Positions 15,851 to 22,385 of a DNA stretch of 22,385 bases are shown here, piece by piece. The stretch is from UBA1672 sp964015995 (GTDB lineage Bacteria; Pseudomonadota; Alphaproteobacteria; Micavibrionales; Micavibrionaceae), in the NCBI GenBank assembly GCA_964015995.1, contig CAXHFH010000029.1, forward strand, positions 1 to 22,385, in the 5' to 3' direction. A model generated the notes under the pieces. That model saw nothing but the letters and a program-made list of their open reading frames with translations, had not been told where the DNA came from and made no database searches. The first letter of the stretch is position 1; each line of letters begins with the position of its first letter. The translations under genes and the position numbers were made by a program.

Positions 15851-17185
15851 TTACACTAAAAAATCTGCGATAGATGCCGCGTTTAAACTGAAAGTACTGA
15901 CCTGGATGGCTTGTCGCGTCTGTAAGGCTAGAAATAGGGCACCATCCTGATTTTGATCTGACAAAGTCAAATCATCACTACCAGCCTTCAGGGTGTTAAT
16001 AGTCGCTTGTGTAAATTTGTTACGATTACTAAGGATATCATAATCCGAGCTTAAAGAGCTGCTATAGCGCTTTAGCTTAAGTTGCGCATTCCTTACTTGT
16101 TCAATTTTTTTACGTATAGCCTCCACCGTTGAAAAATCTGTTATTTCCAAGCCCAAACCGTTAACCGTGGCATCAATGGATTCAGTATGTAAACTATTGG
16201 TTTTCGTATCATTAAAGACAGTGAATAGATCATTACTCCCTAACAAACTGATTCCACGATAATGGCTATCGTCAACGAGAAGATTAATCTGGTTAAGAAT
16301 TGCCTCATAACGTTTTTCATAGATATCAGATACAGAGGACACCGTTTGTCCCGGTGTGTAATCGCCCTCATGGATCGCGATATTTCTATATTGCGCATCA
16401 CCATCATCACCACCGCCATCATCATCAGTAATAAAGGTCAGATGACTAAAGTTTCCGGTAAAATATGTTCCCGCAGGTATGCTTACATGCACCCAATCAC
16501 CAGAACCATCGTATTGGTAGGTTGCTACCGGCGCTGAATAACTTATGCCTCCCGTCTGCGATCCATAAAGAAAAAACTGGCTATTACTGTTAGAAAAATC
16601 ACTATCATTATCAAAACCTATAGCAGCAATTTCCGGCATGTTCGTGCTACGAAAGTCAAATTCAAGTATGGTGTCTGCCGTAACATCATAATCAACCTGA
16701 TAACGGCGCCAGACATTATCATCAAAAACCACACCAAAACCGGATTCTATAATCGTGGCAGGAATACCACTATCTTGTCCGGCGGCATAATTCTCAAATT
16801 CAACAGGACTGTTAAACTGAATCAAAAAATCAGTGCTACTAACTTCTGCAAGATCTATATTGCCAGAAATCAGGTCTTTTTCGTAATTTTCCAAAAACGC
16901 CTCTGCTGTAGCCAGAATATCGTTAATGGAGTTAAGACCACTTTGAGCCTGCTCGACTGTACGAAGACTGCTGCCGATCCCATCTAGCAATTTTTCAAGA
17001 TCACGTGCCCGAAAATCCAACGCCTGTGATGCAAAAAAATTATCAGGATTATCGATTGCACTATTAACTTTTCGACCAGTGGCTAGCCGCTGCTGAACAG
17101 CATCTAACGCGCGCGATGTGTCTTGCAAAGCGAGTAATTTATTTTGCTGAATAACATTCAGTATGTTGCCCACACTTGTGACCAT
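15851..17185 (-). CDS. Flagellin with an inserted beta-sandwich, carbohydrate-binding-like module
   Basis: A 444-residue flagellar filament protein, exported by the flagellar type III system. The N-terminal D0/D1 helices (1-115) show LQDTSRALDAVQQRLATGRK, NSAIDNPDNFFASQAL and LRTVEQAQSGLNSINDILA. The C-terminal helices (about 280-444) end in LALQTRQAIQVSTFSLNAAS, the standard flagellin end. Between them, about 130-275 forms a separate module: a GQDSG start, VWRRYQVDYDVTADTILEFDF, EIAAIGFDNDSD, FFLYGSQTG, WVHVSIPAGTYFTG, and an Asp-rich loop TDDDGGGDDGDAQYRNIAI. This pattern resembles, by eye, a Ca-binding beta-sandwich found at the ends of secreted polysaccharide-active enzymes. It occupies the surface-exposed D2/D3 position. 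The start is supported by AAAGGA six bases before the ATG. No other flagellar genes are in the window. Confidence 0.88.
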   Translation of the reverse strand: MVTSVGNILNVIQQNKLLALQDTSRALDAVQQRLATGRKVNSAIDNPDNFFASQALDFRARDLEKLLDGIGSSLRTVEQAQSGLNSINDILATAEAFLENYEKDLISGNIDLAEVSSTDFLIQFNSPVEFENYAAGQDSGIPATIIESGFGVVFDDNVWRRYQVDYDVTADTILEFDFRSTNMPEIAAIGFDNDSDFSNSNSQFFLYGSQTGGISYSAPVATYQYDGSGDWVHVSIPAGTYFTGNFSHLTFITDDDGGGDDGDAQYRNIAIHEGDYTPGQTVSSVSDIYEKRYEAILNQINLLVDDSHYRGISLLGSNDLFTVFNDTKTNSLHTESIDATVNGLGLEITDFSTVEAIRKKIEQVRNAQLKLKRYSSSLSSDYDILSNRNKFTQATINTLKAGSDDLTLSDQNQDGALFLALQTRQAIQVSTFSLNAASIADFLV

Positions 17186-17208
17186 CAGAATCCTTTTGAA
17201 TTATTTAA

Positions 17209-17225
17209 AGATGCACTAGGCATCT
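17209..17225 (-). promoter_or_regulatory. Hairpin in the predicted flagellin leader
   Basis: AGATGC (17209-17214) and GCATCT (17220-17225) form a perfect six-base stem with a five-base loop, 23 bases before the flagellin ATG. It may affect mRNA stability or translation, as flagellin leaders in some alphaproteobacteria are controlled after transcription. I found no convincing sigma54 or sigma28 promoter, and nothing else, in 17226-17398. Confidence 0.35.
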
Positions 17226-17398
17226 ACACAAGTCTAAAGAAAAATCATAAATCCAATAGTTCGCGTGAATAGCTTCTTTCGTTCACCTATTCGTAAAGTT
17301 AGAGTAGATAACCATGCAGCGAAATAGGGCACACCAAGAGCAATCTTAAGTGTCTGTAATGTAATAAGTATTTGATATCGTTCGTATCTAAAGGATAC

Positions 17399-17491
17399 TG
17401 GCGGAGACGGAGGGATTCGAACCCTCGATGAGGCTATAAACCCCATACTCCCTTAGCAGGGGAGCGCCTTCAGCCACTCGGCCACGTCTCC
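17399..17491 (-). tRNA. tRNA-Ser, anticodon GCU (with encoded CCA)
   Basis: On the minus strand the acceptor arms GGAGACG (from 17491) and CGTCTCC (17409-17403) pair fully. The D arm contains GCCGAGTGGC, the anticodon loop is CTGCTAA with GCT at 17457-17455, and the T arm reads GAGGGTTCGAATCCCTC. A long variable arm (about 20 bases, ATGGGGTTTATAGCCTCATC) marks it as class II serine tRNA. It reads serine codons AGC and AGU. The 3' end GCCA is encoded in the DNA. No duplicate of its 3' end was seen nearby, so there is no sign of an integrated element. Confidence 0.97.
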
Positions 17492-17550
17492 TCAACGCCA
17501 ATAACAGATAAGTGAATATAATTATAAATCACTTGGTGTAAACCAAAAAC

Positions 17551-19002
17551 TTAGCTTAGTTTCTCTTTCAAGAGCTTATTGACAGCCGCAGGGTTTGCTT
17601 TCCCTTGCGATTTTTTCATCACTTGCCCAACAAAGAAACCAAATAACTTATCTTTACCGCCTTTATATGCGGCGACATTATCGGGATTCTCTGCAATAAC
17701 TTCATCAATGATCGTCTCGATTGCGCCTGTATCAGTTACCTGCTTTAAGCCTTTTTCTTCAACGATAACATCTGCATTTTTTCCTGATGTAAACATCTCA
17801 GGAAATACATCTTTCGCAATTTTACCTGAGATTGTGTCATCAGAGATGAGAGCGATCAAACCACCAAGCTGTTCAGCAGATATGGGGCTTTCATCGAGTG
17901 TCTTTTCATTTTTATTCAAAATACCAAGAAGCTCATTAATAACCCAGTTTGCCGCTAACTTGGCATCACGCCCTAATGCAACTGTTTCATAATAATCTGC
18001 ACGGCTGCGCTCAGCGATAAGAACACTCGCATCATAAGCGTTCAATCCGAAATCATTCATAAAACGATGCTTTTTCTCATCCGGAAGCTCCGGCAGCGTT
18101 TCTTTAATCTCATTAACCCATTCTTGCGCAAATTCGAGCGGCAGAAGGTCGGGGTCAGGGAAGTAACGGTAATCATGTGCTTCTTCTTTAGAACGCATTG
18201 AGCGTGTCTCTAATTTCACCGGATCCCACAAACGCGTTTCTTGGTCAACTGATCCGCCAGATTCTAAAATTTCTACCTGACGACGTGCTTCGTAATCAAT
18301 GGCCTGCTGCACCGCCTTGACTGAGTTCACATTTTTCACTTCTGCGCGTGTGCCAAGCTCATCACCGGGCTTACGAACGGACACATTCACATCGGCGCGC
18401 ATAGAGCCTTCATCCATATTTCCATCACAGGTTTCCAGATAACGCAAAATCATACGGATTTTGGTGAGGTAAGCGGCGGCTTCTTCGGGCCCTCTGATAT
18501 CCGGCTCTGATACGATTTCCATTAAAGCACAACCGGAACGGTTCAAATCGACATAAGACTTTTTAGGGTGTTGGTCATGAACAGATTTCCCTGCATCTTG
18601 TTCAAGGTGAAGACGTGTAATGCCTATATTTTTAACGCTACCATCTGATAGATCAATTTCAATTTTACCTTCACCTACGATTGGATCTTCAAACTGTGAT
18701 ATCTGATAGCCTTGCGGCAAATCAGGATAGAAATAGTTTTTACGTGCAAACACAGAGCGGTTATTTATTTTTGCATTTAGACCCAAGCCGGTTTTAATTG
18801 CTTGTTCTACGCACTTTTTGTTAAGAACAGGCAACATACCCGGCATAGCGGCATCAACCAGAGAAACCTGAGAGTTTGGCGCTGCACCAAAAGCCGTAGA
18901 AGCTCCTGAAAATAATTTTGATTCTGCAATAATCTGCGCATGCACTTCCATGCCAATCACGATTTCCCATACGCCAGTTTCGCCTTGTATCATTTGAGAC
19001 AT
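17551..19002 (-). CDS. gatB: Aspartyl/glutamyl-tRNA(Asn/Gln) amidotransferase subunit B
   Basis: Subunit B of the GatCAB enzyme, which binds mischarged Glu-tRNA(Gln) or Asp-tRNA(Asn) and phosphorylates the acid before amidation. The 483-residue length is normal. The family start is present as WEIVIGMEVHAQI, followed by SKLFSGAS, KNYFYPDLPQGYQISQ, RLHLEQDAGKS, SGCALMEIVSEPDI and RADVNVSVR. The C-terminal tRNA-binding tail ends VMKKSQGKANPAAVNKLL. AAGGA lies about eleven bases before the ATG. It is last in the gatC-orf-gatA-orf-gatB operon. A small inverted repeat, TTGGT...ACCAA (17533-17546), just past the stop could contribute to termination but lacks a good T run. Confidence 0.97.
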   Translation of the reverse strand: MSQMIQGETGVWEIVIGMEVHAQIIAESKLFSGASTAFGAAPNSQVSLVDAAMPGMLPVLNKKCVEQAIKTGLGLNAKINNRSVFARKNYFYPDLPQGYQISQFEDPIVGEGKIEIDLSDGSVKNIGITRLHLEQDAGKSVHDQHPKKSYVDLNRSGCALMEIVSEPDIRGPEEAAAYLTKIRMILRYLETCDGNMDEGSMRADVNVSVRKPGDELGTRAEVKNVNSVKAVQQAIDYEARRQVEILESGGSVDQETRLWDPVKLETRSMRSKEEAHDYRYFPDPDLLPLEFAQEWVNEIKETLPELPDEKKHRFMNDFGLNAYDASVLIAERSRADYYETVALGRDAKLAANWVINELLGILNKNEKTLDESPISAEQLGGLIALISDDTISGKIAKDVFPEMFTSGKNADVIVEEKGLKQVTDTGAIETIIDEVIAENPDNVAAYKGGKDKLFGFFVGQVMKKSQGKANPAAVNKLLKEKLS

Positions 19003-19028
19003 TATTGAGGAATTCCTTTTATTTTAAA

Positions 19029-19682
19029 TCAGTTATATTTTTGATAAAGCATTTTAGCTCGGCAAGCCTTCGTATAGTGCTCAGACATATAGCCATAATT
19101 TGTTGTCGTGAAAAAACGCTCCAACGGATTAAGTGTCATTGGGTCATACTTCAATGATTCCATAATGATGTATGACATTTCCTTGTTAATTCTTTGGACA
19201 TATTCCTCTGCAGAACATTCACAAATATCCTTTTTCCCGCGTGTAATACCTTTCAAAACTGGAGAGACCATACAATCGTTGTACAACTTGCTTTCCATAA
19301 CATAGTCCGTGCATTTGGTATAAGCAAAGGCAATAACTTTACCCCTTGCATCTTTTCCTTTTAGGCTATCCTCATGCATAACGTTAAATTCTGACACTGT
19401 TAACACTTGCCCCATATTGGCTGATGTGCATGCACATAACATTTCTTTTTCTTCATCATCAAAAGCGAGCGATTTTGTGCTCAAGCATCTCTTGAAGTAG
19501 ATATTTGCCATATCCTGTGTAGTTTTAGCCCCGGTCATGCCATCAGTTTTAGGGTTCAAAATATCCCCCAAAGATTGAACATCATCATTTTCAGATTGAT
19601 CTTGAGCGTAAACACTGGTGCTTACAGTAAACAATAAACAAATAAATAGGGTCAGAATAAAAGCAGGCGTTTTCATGATCAT
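19029..19682 (-). CDS. Secreted cysteine-rich protein of unknown function with an internal duplication
   Basis: A 217-residue protein with a Sec signal peptide (AFILTLFICLLFTVSTSVYA, cleavage after about residue 26), so the mature form is periplasmic or outer. The mature part has eight cysteines: 66, 83, 85, 124, 137, 154, 156 and 207. They form two units with the same spacing, C-x16-C-x-C then a distal C preceded by YTKC or YTKAC, which points to a tandem duplication and probably four disulfides. I do not recognise the family. Its ATG overlaps the gatA stop (ATGA) and gatB starts 26 bases after its stop, so it is co-translated with gatCAB although no link to tRNA amidation is apparent. Confidence 0.8.
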   Translation of the reverse strand: MIMKTPAFILTLFICLLFTVSTSVYAQDQSENDDVQSLGDILNPKTDGMTGAKTTQDMANIYFKRCLSTKSLAFDDEEKEMLCACTSANMGQVLTVSEFNVMHEDSLKGKDARGKVIAFAYTKCTDYVMESKLYNDCMVSPVLKGITRGKKDICECSAEEYVQRINKEMSYIIMESLKYDPMTLNPLERFFTTTNYGYMSEHYTKACRAKMLYQKYN

Positions 19683-21163
19683 GCAGCATCCTTTAAGACA
19701 GTTTGTGGAACGCCCTTGAATTGTGCCAGATTTTCTATGACACCTGCAACTTTAAACACCATTTCTTCATCCCAAGGCTTTCCGATGACTTGCAAGCCTA
19801 GCGGTAATCCTTGTGGATCTATACCTGCCGGAACAGACATGCCAGGCAATCCGGCAAGCGATGCTGGCACTGTAAACACATCGTTCAGATACATTTTAAT
19901 GGGATCATCTTCATTCTCACCAATCGCGAAAGCCGCAGAGGGAGCCGTTGGGGTAAGTAACGCATCACATTTATTAAATGCCGCCAAGAAGTCATTTGAA
20001 ATCAACCTACGCACTTTTTGAGCCTTGATATAATAGGCATCGTAATAACCGGATGATAGGGCATAAGTACCAATCATAATACGGCGCTTTACCTCATCAC
20101 CAAAACCTTCGGCGCGAGTAATTTCGTACATATCTTTCAAATCATCTTCATGCGCACGATGGCCATAACGAACACCATCATAGCGTGCCAGGTTCGATGA
20201 TGCTTCGGCAGGCGCAATGATGTAGTAGGTGGCGAGCGCATAATGCGTATGCGGCAGGCTAACCTCTACGGTTTTAGCGCCGGCACTATGTAGCCATTCA
20301 ATACCTTGCTCCCAGAGCTTTAATATTTCCTCTGGCATACCTTCAACACGATATTCTTTAGGGATACCGATTGTTTTTCCTTTGATATCTCCATCTAACG
20401 CGGCAGAGAAATCAGGAACAGCTTTATTCGCAGACGTGCTATCTTTTGGGTCATACCCTGCCATCGATTGTAACATCAAAGCGTTATCCTCGACTGTACG
20501 AGCGAATGTACCGGCCTGATCCAACGAAGACGAAAACGCTACCACCCCCCAGCGTGAACAACGCCCGTATGTTGGTTTAATGCCCGCAATACCGCAGAAT
20601 GATGCAGGTTGACGAATTGAGCCCCCTGTATCCGTACCTGTTGCGCCCATACATAAACGACCGGCTACAGCCGCCGCTGAACCACCAGATGATCCACCAG
20701 GCACCAAATCCGCGTTATCACCATCACGTTTCCACGGGTTAAGAACATTGCCGTAATAGCTCGTCGTGTTGGATGAGCCCATTGCAAATTCATCAAGATT
20801 GGTTTTACCAAGCATCACCGCGCCGTTACTGAACAAATTTTGTGTAACCGTTGATTCATATTGCGGTTTAAACCCTTCAAGGATTCTACTACCCGCAGTG
20901 GTCTGTACATTTTCAGTACAGAATAAATCCTTAATCCCCAACGGGATACCTTCCAGAATACCAACATCGCCAGATGCGCGCTTTGCATCAGATGCTTTGG
21001 CTTGTTCTAGTGCCTGCTCGGGGGTTTCTACGATGTAGGCGTTCAAATCTTTTTGCGCGGCCATCACATCAATATGCGCTTGCGTTAATTCCACAGACGT
21101 AAAGTCTTTGTTCTTTAATCCGTTTAAAGCTTCGGCAATGGTCAGGTTAGTTAAATTTGTCAT
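19679..21163 (-). CDS. gatA: Aspartyl/glutamyl-tRNA(Asn/Gln) amidotransferase subunit A
   Basis: Amidase-signature subunit that releases ammonia from glutamine for the GatB site. The 494-residue length is normal. The Ser-cisSer-Lys triad is visible: K78 in PLGIKDLF, S158 in VPGGSSGGSAAAV and S182 in GTDTGGSIRQP, with the expected 24-residue gap between the serines. Other family blocks are GKTNLDEFAMGSSN, KPTYGRCSRWGVVAFSSSLD and GLPLGLQVIGKPWDE. Its ATG overlaps the stop of the small membrane-protein gene (ATGA), and its own stop overlaps the next start, so translation through the operon is coupled. Confidence 0.98.
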   Translation of the reverse strand: MTNLTNLTIAEALNGLKNKDFTSVELTQAHIDVMAAQKDLNAYIVETPEQALEQAKASDAKRASGDVGILEGIPLGIKDLFCTENVQTTAGSRILEGFKPQYESTVTQNLFSNGAVMLGKTNLDEFAMGSSNTTSYYGNVLNPWKRDGDNADLVPGGSSGGSAAAVAGRLCMGATGTDTGGSIRQPASFCGIAGIKPTYGRCSRWGVVAFSSSLDQAGTFARTVEDNALMLQSMAGYDPKDSTSANKAVPDFSAALDGDIKGKTIGIPKEYRVEGMPEEILKLWEQGIEWLHSAGAKTVEVSLPHTHYALATYYIIAPAEASSNLARYDGVRYGHRAHEDDLKDMYEITRAEGFGDEVKRRIMIGTYALSSGYYDAYYIKAQKVRRLISNDFLAAFNKCDALLTPTAPSAAFAIGENEDDPIKMYLNDVFTVPASLAGLPGMSVPAGIDPQGLPLGLQVIGKPWDEEMVFKVAGVIENLAQFKGVPQTVLKDAA

Positions 21164-21411
21164 TTTCTATCAACACTTCCAAATAAGATTTTGGGAATAA
21201 CAAGACTTTCTACAAGTCCAACAAAAATAAGGGCGAATCCTAAAGTTCTCGCGACATCTTCATCCATATCGAGCAGGTCGACTACAGAAGCAGGGGAGAC
21301 TACACAAAAAGCACCAAGAACGGCGAATAACAAACCGGATGCCAACATGATCAATCGCACTGTGCGTTTGTTTGCTTCGGATTCGTTTCTAAGATTATTG
21401 TGCTTACCCAT
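21160..21411 (-). CDS. Small two-helix membrane protein in the gatCAB operon
   Basis: An 83-residue protein from the ATG at 21411; an in-frame TTG at 21423 would overlap gatC and is less likely. A basic N-terminal tail (MGKHNNLRNESEANKR) precedes two hydrophobic segments at about 19-42 (LIMLASGLLFAVLGAFCVV) and 58-76 (LGFALIFVGLVESLVIPKI), joined by an acidic loop DLLDMDEDVAR. It begins four bases after the gatC stop and overlaps gatA by ATGA. I do not recognise the family. A helical hairpin with both ends in the cytoplasm is likely from the positive-inside rule. Confidence 0.72.
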   Translation of the reverse strand: MGKHNNLRNESEANKRTVRLIMLASGLLFAVLGAFCVVSPASVVDLLDMDEDVARTLGFALIFVGLVESLVIPKILFGSVDRK

Positions 21412-21415
21412 GACT

Positions 21416-21703
21416 TTACTCAACTACCTTCGGCACAACGAAGTAGCCCTGCGTTTCTTCCGGTGCATTGGCGAGCACCTTATCAACACAATCACCATCT
21501 GTTACGGCGTCTTCACGCAAAGCCAATGTTATATCCACCACGTTGGCCAGTGGCTCTACATTGTCCGTATCCACTTCAGCTAGCTGCTCAACAAAACCTA
21601 TGATTTTAGATAGTTGCGGCGCCATGCGCTCTAACTCTTCATCGTCCATTCGAATTCTTGCCAGATTGGCAACTTTTTTGACTGTTTCTTTATCCAGAGA
21701 CAT
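21416..21703 (-). CDS. gatC: Aspartyl/glutamyl-tRNA(Asn/Gln) amidotransferase subunit C
   Basis: Small subunit that wraps between GatA and GatB and stabilises the complex. The 95-residue protein has the family layout: VKKVANLARIRMDDEELERM, LSKIIGFVEQLAEVDTDNVEP, LREDAVTDG and the C-terminal APEETQGYFVVPKVVE. The ATG at 21703 has AGG-type sites in AAAAAAGGTCAGG just upstream. It is the first gene of the minus-strand operon and diverges from ruvX across about 73 bases. Confidence 0.97.
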   Translation of the reverse strand: MSLDKETVKKVANLARIRMDDEELERMAPQLSKIIGFVEQLAEVDTDNVEPLANVVDITLALREDAVTDGDCVDKVLANAPEETQGYFVVPKVVE

Positions 21704-21776
21704 AAAGCCTGACCTTTTTTACTTATAATGCTTTGGATTTTCTAACACTGCGCTGTATAAGGTGCAAGAGGATAAC

Positions 21777-22277
21777 ATGATAGATTTACTGGAAAATATC
21801 ATAAAACACCGTCCGCATGACGTTAATTTGATGGGACTGGATATCGGTAGCAAGACCATTGGCGTTGCGCTATGCGATACTACACAACAAATTGCAACGC
21901 CGTTGACGACCATCAAAAGAACCAAATTCTCACGTGACTTGAAGGCGTTAGAAGAAATTATCCGTGATTATGACGTTGGCGGCTATGTTCTTGGCTATCC
22001 CTTGAACATGGACGGCAGTGCAGGGCCAAAATGTCAATCAATTCGCGATTTCGGATTGGAATTGGAAAACCAGCTTTCAGATGATCTCAAACCCGCAGGA
22101 GGGCTGTGGATTGCGCTGTGGGATGAACGGTTATCCACAAACACTGTGGAGAGTTTTGTGGATAGAAATGTGGATATCTCCAAAAGACGTGCAAAAGATA
22201 CTGGGTTAATTGATAAACTCGCGGCGCAGCTCATTCTCCAAGGGGCATTGGAATATATACGCGGACAGGAAAACTAA
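21777..22277 (+). CDS. ruvX: YqgF/RuvX family, putative pre-16S rRNA nuclease
   Basis: RNase H-fold protein, associated with maturation of the 16S rRNA 5' end and proposed as a Holliday-junction resolvase. From ATG 21777 it has 166 residues. The acidic active-site positions are visible: D22 in GLDIGSKTIGVALCD, the GYPLNMDGSAGP loop (73-84), DERLST (116-121) and D146 in KDTGLIDKLAAQLIL. AGAGG lies six bases before the ATG; an upstream in-frame GTG at 21762 lacks such a site. Length is slightly above the usual 140-150, mainly from an N-terminal extension. It is divergent from gatC and convergent with the metallopeptidase fragment, whose stop begins at the next base. Confidence 0.95.
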   Translation: MIDLLENIIKHRPHDVNLMGLDIGSKTIGVALCDTTQQIATPLTTIKRTKFSRDLKALEEIIRDYDVGGYVLGYPLNMDGSAGPKCQSIRDFGLELENQLSDDLKPAGGLWIALWDERLSTNTVESFVDRNVDISKRRAKDTGLIDKLAAQLILQGALEYIRGQEN

Positions 22278-22385
22278 CTACCCATAGCGCATCAGTTCGT
22301 TGCCATGCGCCTTCATCCATTTCTTACCACTCTTATAATCAGAAGACAGATTTTCACACACGCTCCAGAAGGCTTTGCTGTGATC
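22278..22385 (-). CDS. C-terminal fragment of a YgjP/M48-like (DUF45) metallopeptidase
   Basis: A minus-strand frame runs in from the window end and stops with TAG at 22280-22278, giving 35 residues: DHSKAFWSVCENLSSDYKSG then KKWMKAHGNELMRYG. The HSxxFW...W(L/M)KxHGxxLxRYG pattern is the end of the YgjP-like zinc metallopeptidase family (DUF45) in alphaproteobacteria, and the first His would be the third zinc ligand. The HExxH motif lies outside the window. The gene is convergent with ruvX with no bases between the two stops. Confidence 0.6.
   Translation of the reverse strand, partial: DHSKAFWSVCENLSSDYKSGKKWMKAHGNELMRYG

Noticed and set aside
17234..17446. Minus-strand open frame of 70 codons upstream of the flagellin
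   Set aside because: It runs across the tRNA-Ser gene and has no recognisable protein features.
17399..17491. tRNA-Ser as an integration site for a mobile element covering the flagellin and module genes
   Set aside because: No integrase gene and no duplicated tRNA 3' end were seen in the window.
17510..17534. AAGTGA...TCACTT inverted repeat between gatB and the tRNA gene as a terminator
   Set aside because: The loop is 13 bases, the stem is AT-rich and no T run follows on the minus strand.
21733..21761. TTGGAT-N17-TATAAG promoter-like pair before ruvX
   Set aside because: The -10 ends only 15 bases before the chosen ATG, leaving no room for the AGAGG ribosome site in the transcript.

Overview
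This window comes from an AT-rich, Gram-negative, flagellated bacterium, most likely an alphaproteobacterium. The signs are a complete gatC-gatA-gatB set with ruvX divergent from it, an Sec/lipoprotein-type envelope, type I secretion-style RTX protein, a flagellin of alphaproteobacterial type, and a small YgjP-like metallopeptidase tail ending in the style I associate with alphaproteobacteria. I cannot place it below class level from the sequence alone.

Region 1 (1-9264) is a surface-polysaccharide locus. On the minus strand lie a frameshifted acyltransferase-3 gene, a divergent MurA-like enzyme, a Wzx-type flippase and a MurB-like enzyme, tightly packed and in part translationally coupled. 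Divergent from them are three glycosyltransferase genes on the plus strand, then a convergent Wzy/ligase-like membrane protein. The simplest reading is a Wzx/Wzy-dependent glycan whose precursor pathway includes its own MurA + MurB pair, that is, a UDP-N-acetylmuramic-acid-like (lactyl-ether) sugar. A perfect 30-bp palindrome sits inside the decayed acyltransferase.

Region 2 (9265-11250) holds one RTX (calcium-binding nonapeptide repeat) protein with a type I secretion C-terminus. Its promoter carries an 18-bp perfect palindrome between the -35 and -10 boxes, and an AT-rich hairpin terminator follows the gene.

Region 3 (11247-15850) is the least explained part. A small glycine-rich membrane protein is divergent from a lipoprotein gene followed by a gene for a 1105-residue protein that I do not recognise. 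The shared 120-bp intergenic region has a TTGACA-N17-TATCAA promoter and three Fur-box-like 15-mers, so the unit looks like an iron-responsive module of unknown function.

Region 4 (15851-17491) has a flagellin gene whose helical N- and C-terminal filament domains are interrupted by a beta-rich, Asp-rich module resembling a carbohydrate-binding domain of secreted enzymes. A tRNA-Ser(GCU) gene lies upstream of it.

Region 5 (17551-22385) is core housekeeping with insertions: gatC, a small two-helix membrane protein, gatA, a secreted cysteine-rich protein with an internal duplication, and gatB, all linked by overlapping or adjacent stop/start codons. ruvX is divergent, and the tail of a YgjP/M48-like metallopeptidase runs off the window end. 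No rRNA, CRISPR array, insertion sequence or attachment-site duplication was seen.
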